From positions 62,001 to 126,000 of the forward strand of contig CAWFCZ010000031.1 of NCBI GenBank assembly GCA_963814355.1: a stretch of 64,000 nt of DNA, in the 5' to 3' direction. The notes beneath the pieces are model-generated. The model saw only the letters and a list, made by a program, of their open reading frames with translations, was not told the origin of the DNA and did no database searches. Positions within the stretch are counted from its first letter, which is position 1, and each line of letters begins with the position of its first letter. This DNA is from JADGOV01 sp963814355. GTDB taxonomy: Bacteria > Actinomycetota > Actinomycetes > JADGOV01. This document shows positions 55,091 to 63,217 of this stretch, piece after piece. The position numbers were made by a program, and so were the translations under genes.

Positions 55091-56608
55091 GTGCCGTCCG
55101 TAGCCGACCCGTCCGCCACGGCCGGGTCCCCGGTCGCCAGGGCCAGCCTGCGGTACGCCAGCGCGTCCGGCCGGTGGGTGATCGCGGCTACCGTGCTGGG
55201 GTCCGGGCTGGCTGCCCTGGACGCCACCGTGGTCGGCATCGCCCTGCCGACGATCGGCCGCGAACTCGACGCCGGGTTGGGCACCTTGCAGTGGGTGATC
55301 ACCGCGTACACCCTCACGCTGGCCGGGCTGTTGCTGCTCGGCGGCGCGCTCGGTGACCGGTACGGACGGCGCCGGATCTACTCGATCGGCATCGGCTGGT
55401 TCGCGCTCGCCTCACTGGTGTGCGCGGTCGCGCCGAACGCCGCGGTGCTGGTGGCCGCCCGAGGTCTGCAGGGCGTCGGCGGGGCGCTGCTCACCCCGGG
55501 CAGTTTGGCGATCCTGCAGGCGTCGTTCGCCCCGGAGGACCGTGGCGCGGCGATCGGTGCCTGGTCGGGCCTCGGCGGGGTGGCGACCGCGATCGGTCCC
55601 TTCGTCGGCGGCTACCTGATCAGCGCGGTCTCCTGGCGGCTGATCTTTCTGATCAACTTGCCGCTCACCGTCGCCGTCCTGGCCATGGTGGCCCGCCACG
55701 TGCCGGAGTCCCGCGACGAGGAGGTAAGCGGCCGCCTCGATCTGGCCGGGGCGGCGCTGGTCACCGTCGGGCTGGTCGGCCTCACCTACGGGCTCATCGC
55801 CGGGGCGGAGGCCGGCTGGGCCAGTGCGGAGGTGGTCGGCTCCCTGCTAGTGGGCGCCGCCGCGCTGGGCGGGTTCGTCGGGGTGGAGTGGCGGACCGCC
55901 GAGCCCATGCTGCCGCTGGGGCTGTTCTCCTCCCGGCTGTTCACGGCCACCAATGTCGTGACGTTCCTGGTCTACGGCGCGCTCGGCGGCGGGCTGTTCC
56001 TGCTGCCGATCGAGCTGCAGACCGTCGCCGGCTACAGCCCGCTGCAGGCCGGTGTGGCCCTGCTGCCGGTCACCGTCATGATGCTGCTGCTCTCCAGCCG
56101 GTTCGGCGCGCTGGCCGGGCGGATCGGGCCGCGGCTGCCGATGACGGTGGGACCGCTGCTGGTCGGTGCCGGGATGGCGCTGCTGGTACGAGCCGGTGAC
56201 GGCGGCTCCTACCTCGTCGACGTGCTGCCGGCGGCCCTGGTCCTGGGCCTCGGCCTGGCGGTGACCGTCGCCCCGCTGACCACCACCGTGCTGGCGGCGG
56301 CGCCGGCCGAGCGGGCCGGGATCGCCTCGGCGGTGAACAACGACATCGCCCGGGCGGCCGGGCTGCTCGCGGTGGCCGTCCTGCCGGCCGCCGTCGGGCT
56401 GACCGGGGAGAGCTACCGGCGGGCGGCAACGTTCAACTCCGGCTTCCGCTCCGCGATGTTGATCGCCGCGGTGCTGGCGGCCCTCGGCGGGTTGGTATCC
56501 GCGGCCGCGGTCCGCTCACCGACCCGCCTGGCCGCCCGGTGCCCCGCCCGGTCCGAGGGTTCGCACTGCGCGTTGGAGGCGCCACCGCTGCGGTCCAGAT
56601 CCGGTTGA
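55091..56608 (+). CDS. DHA2-family MFS exporter
   Basis: GTG at 55091; 505 residues with 14 predicted hydrophobic segments. Motifs: 'GLAALDATVVGIALPTIGREL' (TM1 Asp), 'GALGDRYGRRRIYSIGI' (motif A), 'GVATAIGPFVGGYLI' (motif C). The tail 'RSEGSHCALEAPPLRS' resembles the 'HCAxDAPPL' ending of many actinobacterial relatives. It is shorter and without the extra domains seen in the exporter at 38513. It stands tail-to-tail with the kinase-like gene, 1 base apart. Confidence 0.92.
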   Translation: MPSVADPSATAGSPVARASLRYASASGRWVIAATVLGSGLAALDATVVGIALPTIGRELDAGLGTLQWVITAYTLTLAGLLLLGGALGDRYGRRRIYSIGIGWFALASLVCAVAPNAAVLVAARGLQGVGGALLTPGSLAILQASFAPEDRGAAIGAWSGLGGVATAIGPFVGGYLISAVSWRLIFLINLPLTVAVLAMVARHVPESRDEEVSGRLDLAGAALVTVGLVGLTYGLIAGAEAGWASAEVVGSLLVGAAALGGFVGVEWRTAEPMLPLGLFSSRLFTATNVVTFLVYGALGGGLFLLPIELQTVAGYSPLQAGVALLPVTVMMLLLSSRFGALAGRIGPRLPMTVGPLLVGAGMALLVRAGDGGSYLVDVLPAALVLGLGLAVTVAPLTTTVLAAAPAERAGIASAVNNDIARAAGLLAVAVLPAAVGLTGESYRRAATFNSGFRSAMLIAAVLAALGGLVSAAAVRSPTRLAARCPARSEGSHCALEAPPLRSRSG

Positions 56609-56609
56609 G

Positions 56610-57254
56610 TCAACGACCAGCCACTCCGACCAGCGCGGGATGGCGCGGGTCGTCCCACCGGATCACGACATCGGCGGCAGCCAGTGGCTGCACCTCCTTG
56701 TCGTACCTGGCGTAGGCCGGCAGCGTCCAGTGCGCCGTGCTGGCCGTCCGCCGCCGCAAGGCCGCGTCGGACAGGTGCACGTGCACCGTGACGTCGAAGG
56801 GCAGGCCAGCGCCGAGCAGGAACTGCCCGTCGACGAGCGCGATGGCGCTCGGCGGGGCGGTCTCCCGGGAGCACCGCGGCGAACGGTCCAGCACCGGGTC
56901 CCACAGGGCGGGCAGGTACCGCCGGTCGCCGCCCGGCCCGAGGGGCGCCAGCACCTCTCGGCGAAGCGCGCCGAAGTCGAACCAGTCGGAGAAGAAGCTG
57001 TCCGGATCCTCCCTGCCGTGCTCCAGGCGCAGGGCGGCCGGGCGTAGGAAGTCGGCGGTCGATACCCGCACCGCGGCTCGGCCGGCGGCCCGCAGCGGTC
57101 CGAGGAGGCGGTCGGCCAGGGCCGCCGGGTCGGCGGCGACCGCGCCGTCGATACCGACCCGCAGCACAGGTGGGCGCGGGTCGGGAGCCAGTAGCGCCAC
57201 CAGGGCGTCGAGGAGTGCCTCCGGGGTCACCGGCTGGGCTCGAATGCCGGCCAC
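56610..57254 (-). CDS. Uridine-kinase-like protein with a broken P-loop
   Basis: GTG at 57254; 214 residues. The overall layout is that of actinobacterial uridine kinase-like P-loop proteins: 'PPVLRVGIDG' followed by the loop region, 'VRVSTADFLRPAALRLEHGR', 'SFFSDWFDFGALRREVLAPL', 'AIALVDGQFLLGAGL' and 'AALRRRTASTAHWTLPAYARY'. The Walker A that should read G-x-D-G-x-x-A-A-G-K-S/T is 'GIDGAVAADPAALAD', so the Lys and Ser/Thr are gone. The reaction may be lost, or the protein may have a new role. Confidence 0.85.
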   Translation of the reverse strand: MAGIRAQPVTPEALLDALVALLAPDPRPPVLRVGIDGAVAADPAALADRLLGPLRAAGRAAVRVSTADFLRPAALRLEHGREDPDSFFSDWFDFGALRREVLAPLGPGGDRRYLPALWDPVLDRSPRCSRETAPPSAIALVDGQFLLGAGLPFDVTVHVHLSDAALRRRTASTAHWTLPAYARYDKEVQPLAAADVVIRWDDPRHPALVGVAGR

Positions 57255-57270
57255 TGCCGCCCCGGAGTCC

Positions 57271-57297
57271 CTTGCGGACGCAAGTATCTGGTAGGCT
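57271..57297 (+). promoter_or_regulatory. Operator palindrome and -10 box of the MarR gene
   Basis: CTTGCG-GA-CGCAAG at 57271-57284 is a perfect 6+6 palindrome, typical of MarR operators. TAGGCT at 57292-57297 is a -10 box that ends 7 bases before the ATG at 57305. The palindrome covers the -35 region. It lies between the divergent kinase-like and MarR genes and may control both. Confidence 0.6.
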
Positions 57298-57304
57298 TCG
57301 TGAT

Positions 57305-57754
57305 ATGAGCGTCGACCAGCCGCTCGATCCGAGCGAAATGGCGGCCTGGCATGCCATGCTCCGGAGCCACAGTGCGGTAGTCCGCAAGCTGGAGGCGGAA
57401 CTGCAAGCTGAGCACGAGTTGTCCCTCCCGGCGTACGAGGTCCTCGCGCACCTCTCCGAGGCGCCGGAGCGTCGGCTGCGGATGAGCGACCTGACCGGTT
57501 GCGCGAGGCTCTCCCCCAGCGGACTCACCCGGCTGGTCGACAAGCTGGTGCGCGACGGCCTGGTGGAGCGGGTGCGATGTCCCCGGGACGCTCGCGTCGT
57601 GTACGCGGAACTCACCAACGGTGGCCTCGCCCGCCTGGAGACGGCCTACCCGACACATCTGCGGGGCGTCCGCCGCCACGTGGTGGATCGGCTCGATCGC
57701 GGCGAGCTCGACGTGATCGCAACCGCCATGGGACGGCTGGCCGACACTCCCTGA
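57305..57754 (+). CDS. MarR-family transcriptional regulator
   Basis: ATG at 57305; 149 residues. The dimer helix is 'MAAWHAMLRSHSAVVRKLEAEL'. Winged helix: 'LPAYEVLAHLSEAPERRLRMSDL' (in two parts), recognition helix 'LSPSGLTRLVDKLVRDGLVERV' in the middle, wing 'RCPRDARVVYAELTNGG'. It ends in 'LDRGELDVIATAMGRL'. A -10 box (TAGGCT) and a CTTGCG-GA-CGCAAG palindrome lie just before the start, so it probably represses itself and maybe the divergent kinase-like gene. Confidence 0.92.
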   Translation: MSVDQPLDPSEMAAWHAMLRSHSAVVRKLEAELQAEHELSLPAYEVLAHLSEAPERRLRMSDLTGCARLSPSGLTRLVDKLVRDGLVERVRCPRDARVVYAELTNGGLARLETAYPTHLRGVRRHVVDRLDRGELDVIATAMGRLADTP

Positions 57755-57764
57755 TACCGGTCGG

Positions 57765-58364
57765 TCAGAACTCCGCCCGAGCTCGCTTCAATTCGCTGAA
57801 GGCCGGTACGCCGGAGAGCAGCACCACGGCGTCGAACAGCGCCAGGGCGTCGTCGCCGGTGGGGATCGGCACCACGACGGGTCCGAAGAAGCCGGGTCCG
57901 TCACCCACCGCGAGCACCGGAGAGCCGGAGTCGGTACCGACGCGCTGCTGGCCGGCGACGTGACTGGCCCGGATGTCGTCGTCGTAGCTGGAATCGCTGC
58001 GCGCCTCGGACAAGTCGGCCGGCAGGCCGACTTCGGCTACGGCGTCGGCGATGAGCGCTGAATCGAAGTCCTGACCTTCGTCGTGACGGCGGCGTCCCAT
58101 GGCGGTGTACAGGTCGGCAACCGCTTCCGGCTTGATCCGCTCGGCCGCGGCGAGCACTCGCAGTGCCTCCTGGCCTCGTGCGATCCGGGCCCGGTACTGC
58201 TCGGGCACGTCGTTGCCTTCGTTGAGGACGGCCAGGCTCATCAGGTGCCAGCGCACCGGTGTGTCGCGCCGCTGCCCGATCTCGGTGACCCAGCGGGAGG
58301 TCCGCCAGGTGAACGGGCAGCCGGGGTCGAACCAGAAATCGATGGAGGCAGTATCCAGGGCCAT
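57765..58364 (-). CDS. DsbA-family oxidoreductase (mycothiol-dependent nitroreductase Rv2466c-like)
   Basis: ATG at 58364 (AGGA upstream); 199 residues. 'IDFWFDPGCPFTWRTSRWVTEI' (in parts: FWFDPGCPFTW) is the family signature, with one Cys and no second Cys of a CxxC pair. 'PVRWHLMSLAVLNEGNDVP', 'RAARHDEGQDFDSA-like' region (RRRHDEGQDFD), 'SGSPVLAVGDGPGFFGPVVVPIP' and 'ALFDAVVLLSGVPAFSELKR' follow and match the same group. In known relatives it uses mycothiol to reduce substrates. Its presence fits a mycothiol-making actinobacterium. Confidence 0.9.
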   Translation of the reverse strand: MALDTASIDFWFDPGCPFTWRTSRWVTEIGQRRDTPVRWHLMSLAVLNEGNDVPEQYRARIARGQEALRVLAAAERIKPEAVADLYTAMGRRRHDEGQDFDSALIADAVAEVGLPADLSEARSDSSYDDDIRASHVAGQQRVGTDSGSPVLAVGDGPGFFGPVVVPIPTGDDALALFDAVVLLSGVPAFSELKRARAEF

Positions 58365-58383
58365 GGTTGATCCTGACACAGCT

Positions 58384-58597
58384 CGGTCGACGTGCCGGGA
58401 AGGCGGCCGATGACCTTCAGAGTGCCCGGAACGAAGCCGCTGCCGGCTACCTCGGCGTACCGGTCGGCGTAGCCGGACAGCGCGGCCAATGCCGCCTCCT
58501 GTCCCTTCCCTCGCCGGCACCAACCCGGCCAGTCGAGCGCCGCGGCGAAGACCCAGGTGCGGCCCAGCTCCAGGTACACCCGCGTTGGGGAACTCAC
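58384..58597 (-). pseudogene. 5' fragment of a conserved actinobacterial hypothetical gene
   Basis: GTG at 58597 opens 'SSPTRVYLELGRTWVFAAAL', then 'DWPGWCRRGKGQEAALAALS' and 'FVPGTLKVIGRLPGTST'. This N-terminal pattern (E-x-G-R-x-W-V-F-A-A-A-L-D-W-P-G-W-C-R-R) is common in a longer (about 190-residue) actinobacterial family whose sequence should go on 'TTDFGAPG'. Here it runs into the leader of the DsbA-like gene. I read a 3' deletion with the cut near 58384-58390. Confidence 0.6.
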
Positions 58598-58665
58598 CGC
58601 CTCATTCTGGCCTCGGCCGGTCTGGGGTGGGGCTGCTGTCGGGGTGGGGGCTCGAGGAGCGAAGC

Positions 58666-58927
58666 ATGAGCCAAGCACCAGCCGGGCAGCCGCCGATCCG
58701 ACGTGCCGTCATCGTGGCCAGCACCCGGGACGGACGGCTGGGCGAGACCGTGGCCGGCTGGTTCACGCGCCAGCTGGCGCGGCGCACGGACTTCGACGTG
58801 GACGTGATCGACTTGCGTGCGGTCGACCTCCCCCCGGTGCAGTCGTCGGCACACCCCAAGTCGGGACGCCGAGCGGAACGCCAAGCCCGCCTCGTTCGTG
58901 TCCTATGGCGGGCTCTCCGCGGCATAG
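58666..58927 (+). pseudogene. NADPH-dependent FMN reductase gene with internal deletion
   Basis: ATG at 58666 with GAGGAG upstream begins 'RRAVIVASTRDGRLGETVAG', then 'DFDVDVIDLRAVDLPPVQSS', the N-terminal half of a flavodoxin-like FMN reductase. After about residue 65 the match stops. In another frame (58877-58927) the C-terminal motif 'NAKPASFVSYGGLSAA' follows, ending in TAG; intact homologues have about 50 residues between (with 'YN.S.PG.LKNA.DW'). The middle is deleted and the frame is shifted. Confidence 0.75.
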
Positions 58928-58958
58928 TGATGGCCATGACGACACCTGTGAGCGTGAC

Positions 58959-59747
58959 GTGAGCATCACGACGGGGGAGGACAGCCGACTACGAGGGCGC
59001 ATCGCCCTGGTCACCGGCGGTGGGCGTGGGATCGGCCGGGCGGTCGCTCACGCGCTGGCAGCCGAGGGGGTGCGGGTCGCGGTGGCGGCTCGCAGCGCGG
59101 CCGAGGTGGAGGCCGTCGCCGCGGAGATCGACGGCTTGGCCGTAGCCGCCGACGTCGGCCAACCGGAGGAGGTGACCCGGATGGTCAGCACCATCCGGAG
59201 CCGGTTCGGGGGAATTGACATCTTGGTAAACAACGCGGGCGTGGTGCGGCCGCTGGGGCGGATCTGGTTGGTCGACGCCCAGGAGTGGGAAACGGCCTTC
59301 GCCATCAACGTGTTCGGGGCGGTGCGCTGCATCCGGGCGGTACTGCCGGATATGACGGCCAACGGGTACGGCCGGATCGTCAGCCTCTCCTCGGGCGCGG
59401 CATCCGGCCGAGGGATGCCGAGTGCCAGCGCGTACTCGGCGAGCAAGGCCGCCCTGGACATGCTGACCGCGAACCTGGCGGTGGAGCTGTCCGGTACCGG
59501 TGTGACGATCAATGGCGTACGCCCCGGCGTGGCCGACACCGCCATGCAGGACTACATGCGTTCGTTGCCGCGTGAGCAGGTGGGGGCTGAATTCTTCGAC
59601 CGGTTCGCCGGGCTGCACCGAGACGGCCGGCTGATCGACCCGGCGGTGGCTGCCCGACTGGTGGTCGCCCTGGTCAAGACTGACCGCTCGGGTGTCACGG
59701 TCGACGTCCGTGAGGCCGAGGGCAAAGCCCTGCTGGCTGCCGGGTAG
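58959..59747 (+). CDS. SDR-family oxidoreductase
   Basis: GTG at 58959; 262 residues. 'IALVTGGGRGIGRAVAHAL' (T-G-x3-G-x-G), 'AARSAAEVEAV' for NADP preference, 'VNNAGVVRPLG' near residue 90, catalytic Ser in 'SLSSGAASGRGM' and the Y-x-x-x-K in 'YSASKAALDMLTANLAVEL' near residue 167. A classical short-chain dehydrogenase of the FabG-like type, substrate unknown. It lies next to the deleted FMN reductase remnant, in the same direction. Confidence 0.9.
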   Translation: MSITTGEDSRLRGRIALVTGGGRGIGRAVAHALAAEGVRVAVAARSAAEVEAVAAEIDGLAVAADVGQPEEVTRMVSTIRSRFGGIDILVNNAGVVRPLGRIWLVDAQEWETAFAINVFGAVRCIRAVLPDMTANGYGRIVSLSSGAASGRGMPSASAYSASKAALDMLTANLAVELSGTGVTINGVRPGVADTAMQDYMRSLPREQVGAEFFDRFAGLHRDGRLIDPAVAARLVVALVKTDRSGVTVDVREAEGKALLAAG

Positions 59748-59778
59748 TCCGGCCCACGTCGGCGACCGGGCGTCGCGG

Positions 59779-61428
59779 CTAGCCCGGGAGCCGGTCCTGG
59801 CGCGCGCTGCGAGAGGCGGCGATCGCGCAGTCCCGCGGCGTGCTGGGCCGGACCGCCGCCAGATCCAGCCGGGCAGCCACCGTGATGGTCCCCGGGCCGA
59901 ACGCGGTGACCCGGGTCCAGCCGTCGCTCGAGCGGCTGACGCAGGCCCCCTGGTCGCCCACCTGCCAGAACCGGGTGTGATGCAGGCGGACGTCGGCCGT
60001 ACCGGCGAAGCGGAAGTCAAGGGTGAACGACGAGCCGTCAAGCACGGTGAGCGTGGCCGGGCCGGTCACCAAGGGCTTTGTGCCCCGTACCCGCCAGACC
60101 CGCCAGTGGGTGTCGCGCCAGGCCGGGACCAACCACGCCGGCGCACTCGCGACAATGGCGGCCTCCCGCAGCGAGGTCGACTCCAGCGGAGCGTCGGGAA
60201 CCGCCACGTAGCCCACTCGATTGTTGAGCAGCCACGCGCGGTACTGCTCGGCGGTGAGTTGCGGGTCGTAGAGGACCTTGTTGTACGCGACGTCGATCTG
60301 GCGCTCCCAGCCTCGGGCCAGGGGGACCTCGCTGGCCACGTAGGCGGTTTCCCAATGCGCCCTGGTCAGCGGTATCTCCACCCGTCCGGACGGGGCGTGG
60401 TGGGACTGCAGGAACTCCAGCAGGCCGGCGTAGTACGCCGGTTTGCTGGACGGCGTGGAAGCGTCCGCGATCGCCCCGGTCACCGGCGCCAGCTGCCAGA
60501 TCATCAGCGGCCCAGCGACCACCATCAGCACCCGCCGACGCCCCGAGGCCAGCAGGACGACCGCGGCCAGCGGACCGGCGAGGATCGTCCCCAGGCGGGT
60601 GATGTTGCCGCCGACCGGGTTGGGTACCAGGAACAGCACCACGGCCGCACCGGCGTACCCGGCCAACCCAAGCCGCAGGGTGCGATGGGTGCGCGGTGCG
60701 AAGACCAGCCCGAAGGCAGCGAAGACCAGCACCGTGACCAGGCTGGTCCACGGCAGCGGGAAGCTTCCGCCACCGCCGAGCACCGAGGCGACCAGCAGGC
60801 CACTGCCCGCCCCGGCCAGCGGCAGTGCCCGACGCCAACCCAGCGCCGGCGCCCAGGCCGCCCCGGCGAGTAACAGGAAAGCGCCCGGCAGCGGGCTGGC
60901 CAGCGAACACAGCACGGCCAGCAAGCCAGCGGCGAGCGGCCGGCGCCGCTGGACCGCCGCCAGGGCCGCCAAACCGAATGCCAGCCCGAGCGCGAACGGC
61001 AGCCGACCGATGATGAAGTTGGCTACCGTGGCGACCGAAAACCAGATCAGCCCGGCGGTGTGCCGGCGTACGGTACCGAACCGGGCGATGCGCACCATCG
61101 CCATGGTGGACGCCACGCAGGAGAGGAAGCCGACCGTCTGCGCGCCGAGCGCCGCGGCGAGCGGCGGAAAGACCACGCTGTACCCGGGTACCAAGTGCCC
61201 GGCGAACCATCGGTCGTCCCACAGCAGGAGCCCGTGGTTGCGGAACAACCAGGTTCGGAAGTCTTGGGCCGGCAGATCGGGCCCGCGCAGGCCGAGCGCG
61301 AGCACCAGCAGGCAGAGCGCGACGGTGACAACTTCCGGCCGGTCGGCGGGCGCCCGGCCGAGCCTGCGCAGCCAGCCCACCGCTACCGTTGCCGGCGGAG
61401 GCGCCGTGGAGTGCGCAGAAGAAGCCAC
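59779..61428 (-). CDS. GT-C-like multi-pass membrane protein
   Basis: GTG at 61428; 549 residues. About ten hydrophobic segments cover residues 35-330. The first outer loop has 'DFRTWLFRNHGLLLWDDRWF' with 'GHLVPGYSVVFPPLAA', containing the Asp pair expected of a GT-C active site. The C-terminal 200 residues are soluble and contain 'SKPAYYAGLLEFLQSHHAPS', 'VEIPLTRAHWETAYVASEVP' and 'ARGWERQIDVAYNKVLYDP', a pattern familiar from actinobacterial envelope glycosyltransferase-like proteins. Exact donor and acceptor unknown. It is divergent from the mannosyltransferase-like gene across a tandem-repeat spacer. Confidence 0.8.
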   Translation of the reverse strand: MASSAHSTAPPPATVAVGWLRRLGRAPADRPEVVTVALCLLVLALGLRGPDLPAQDFRTWLFRNHGLLLWDDRWFAGHLVPGYSVVFPPLAAALGAQTVGFLSCVASTMAMVRIARFGTVRRHTAGLIWFSVATVANFIIGRLPFALGLAFGLAALAAVQRRRPLAAGLLAVLCSLASPLPGAFLLLAGAAWAPALGWRRALPLAGAGSGLLVASVLGGGGSFPLPWTSLVTVLVFAAFGLVFAPRTHRTLRLGLAGYAGAAVVLFLVPNPVGGNITRLGTILAGPLAAVVLLASGRRRVLMVVAGPLMIWQLAPVTGAIADASTPSSKPAYYAGLLEFLQSHHAPSGRVEIPLTRAHWETAYVASEVPLARGWERQIDVAYNKVLYDPQLTAEQYRAWLLNNRVGYVAVPDAPLESTSLREAAIVASAPAWLVPAWRDTHWRVWRVRGTKPLVTGPATLTVLDGSSFTLDFRFAGTADVRLHHTRFWQVGDQGACVSRSSDGWTRVTAFGPGTITVAARLDLAAVRPSTPRDCAIAASRSARQDRLPG

Positions 61429-61471
61429 TCTGTCAGGTTCTCACGGCTTCGCCGGGGTGCGGCGACCGACA

Positions 61472-61552
61472 CGACGTGACTGGGCGCGACGTGACCGGCG
61501 CGACGTGACTGGGCGCGACGTGACCGGCGCGACCTGACCGCACGACGTGACT
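61472..61552. repeat. Tandem repeat between divergent glycosyltransferase genes
   Basis: A 29-base unit occurs twice without error (61472-61500 and 61501-61529). Each unit holds two shorter modules with the core CGACGTGAC. A third partial, mutated copy (GACCTGAC, then GACGTGAC) runs to 61552, next to the mannosyltransferase start. No spacer sequences are present, so it is not a CRISPR. Confidence 0.85.
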
Positions 61553-61558
61553 GTCACC

Positions 61559-63217
61559 ATGGCGGCCCGCGGGGCCGGTGCCCTGCCGTTGGCGCTGCGC
61601 GTCGGGCTGGGAGCCGGCGGGGTGATCGGCACGCTCGCCGTCGTGCTCGGTGGCCAACCGCCCGCTGAGCGGCCCCGTACCGCACCCTTTCGCTGGCCGT
61701 TGGCGGACGTGCACGCGCTGCCCGACTCCTGGCGTCGCCTTGGCCCGGCGATGGCGTGGGTTGGTGCGGTGCTGGTCATCGTGCTGTGGCTGGTCGTCCT
61801 GCGGCTCGCCCGGCCGCGGGCAGGCCTCCCGGCGAGGCTGTCCTCGCCGTCGGTGCTCCGGCTGGCGGCCGCCTGGGCGACCCCGCTGGCGGTCGGTCCG
61901 CCGGTGCTCTCCGCCGACGTCTACAGCTACCTGGCTCAGGGTGAGCTGCTCCGCCGGGGCCTGGACCCGTACCGGGTCGGCGTCCGGGCGCTGGGCTCTG
62001 CGCCGGTGGTGGCCGCGGTGGATGCCCGCTGGCGCGACGCCCCCTCTCCGTACGGCCCGCTCGGCCTGGCCATCTCCCGGTTGGCGGCCGAGATCGGTTC
62101 TTCCTCGATCGTGGCCGGGGTGGTGGTCCTTCGGGTCGTAGCGGTGGCTGGTGTTGCCCTGGCGCTGTGGTGCCTCGCCCGACTGGCCGGTGACGTCGAC
62201 CGCCCGGTGGTGCTGGCCATGGTGGCCCTCAACCCGATCGTGTTGCTGCACCTGATCGGCGGCGCGCATCTGGACGCTGTGGTGGTGGGCCTGGTCCTGG
62301 CCGCCCTACTGGCCGCGGCCCGCGACCGGCCGCTGCTCGGCTTGGCGCTGGCCACCGCCGCGGCGGCGGTGAAGGCGCCGGCGCTGGTCGTGGTCGCCGT
62401 CCTGGCGTTCGTCGCCGTGCTGCCGGCCCGGGCGTCGGGGACCGCCGGGCGCCCCGGGACCCGGCGCCGGCAGACCGGCTGGGGGCTGGCGGTCGGCGCG
62501 ACGGTCGCCGGCACCGGCCTGGCCTGCGCCGCCTTGGTACCCCACGGCTTCGGTTGGGTCTCCGGCCTGAGCACGCCAGGGCAGGGTCGTACGGAGGTGG
62601 CGCCGAGCGCGCTGATCGCCGCGGCGCTGTCCGCGGCGCTCCGGCTGCCGCCGGCCGGCACGCTCACCGCCTGCCGGCTGATCGGCCTCGGCGTCGCCGG
62701 CGCTGTCGTCCTCGGGCTGCTGGCCACGGTTCGGCGACGCGTTCCGGCCACCTCGGCCGGCCTCGCCCAGCTGGTGGTCGCCGTCTTGGGGCCGGTGGCC
62801 TATGTCTGGTACCTCGCCAGTCCGGTCGCGGCTCTGGCGCCCCGCAGCCGCGGGCGGGGCCGGCTGGCCCTGGCCGCGCTGTGCTGCGCCGCGTCGCTCA
62901 CCTCACTCCCGAGCTTGTCCACGCCGGCGTTCCCGTGGCCGCCACCCACCGCTTCGGCGGCGCAGGCAAGGGTCAACGGCACCAGCAGGCAGGCCGCGAC
63001 GCCCGGCACGGCGACGCCGGAATCGTTGACCAGACCGCCGAGGGTGACCGCCGCAGCCGCCGCCAGCAGGCCGCCTCCCATCCCGGGTACCGCCGCCACC
63101 GCCCGGCACTGCGGACGGAACCCGCCGCGGACGACGACGACGGCGAGCCCGGCGACCAGCAGCGCAGCGAGGTTGAACGGACTACTGATCAGCGAGTGCG
63201 CGGCAGCGGCGAGATGA
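61559..63217 (+). CDS. Polyprenol-phosphomannose-type alpha-(1->6)-mannosyltransferase-like protein (MptB-like)
   Basis: I used the ATG at 61559 (552 residues); a GTG at 61547 lies in the tandem repeat. Neither has a ribosome site. MptB-like marks: 'GPPVLSADVYSYLAQGELLR' with the catalytic-type Asp, 'RGLDPYRVG', 'DARWRDAPSPYGPLGLAIS', 'VALNPIVLLHLIGGAHLDAVV' and 'GPVAYVWYLASPVAALAP'. About 12 hydrophobic segments lie before residue 460. The last ~95 residues (from about 62930) are Pro/Ala/Arg-rich, unlike the family, and lie antisense to the next gene. The original C-terminus was probably lost. Confidence 0.85.
   Translation: MAARGAGALPLALRVGLGAGGVIGTLAVVLGGQPPAERPRTAPFRWPLADVHALPDSWRRLGPAMAWVGAVLVIVLWLVVLRLARPRAGLPARLSSPSVLRLAAAWATPLAVGPPVLSADVYSYLAQGELLRRGLDPYRVGVRALGSAPVVAAVDARWRDAPSPYGPLGLAISRLAAEIGSSSIVAGVVVLRVVAVAGVALALWCLARLAGDVDRPVVLAMVALNPIVLLHLIGGAHLDAVVVGLVLAALLAAARDRPLLGLALATAAAAVKAPALVVVAVLAFVAVLPARASGTAGRPGTRRRQTGWGLAVGATVAGTGLACAALVPHGFGWVSGLSTPGQGRTEVAPSALIAAALSAALRLPPAGTLTACRLIGLGVAGAVVLGLLATVRRRVPATSAGLAQLVVAVLGPVAYVWYLASPVAALAPRSRGRGRLALAALCCAASLTSLPSLSTPAFPWPPPTASAAQARVNGTSRQAATPGTATPESLTRPPRVTAAAAASRPPPIPGTAATARHCGRNPPRTTTTASPATSSAARLNGLLISECAAAAR

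Noticed and set aside
61472..61552. CRISPR array
   Set aside because: The repeats are directly joined without unique spacers and no cas gene is near.
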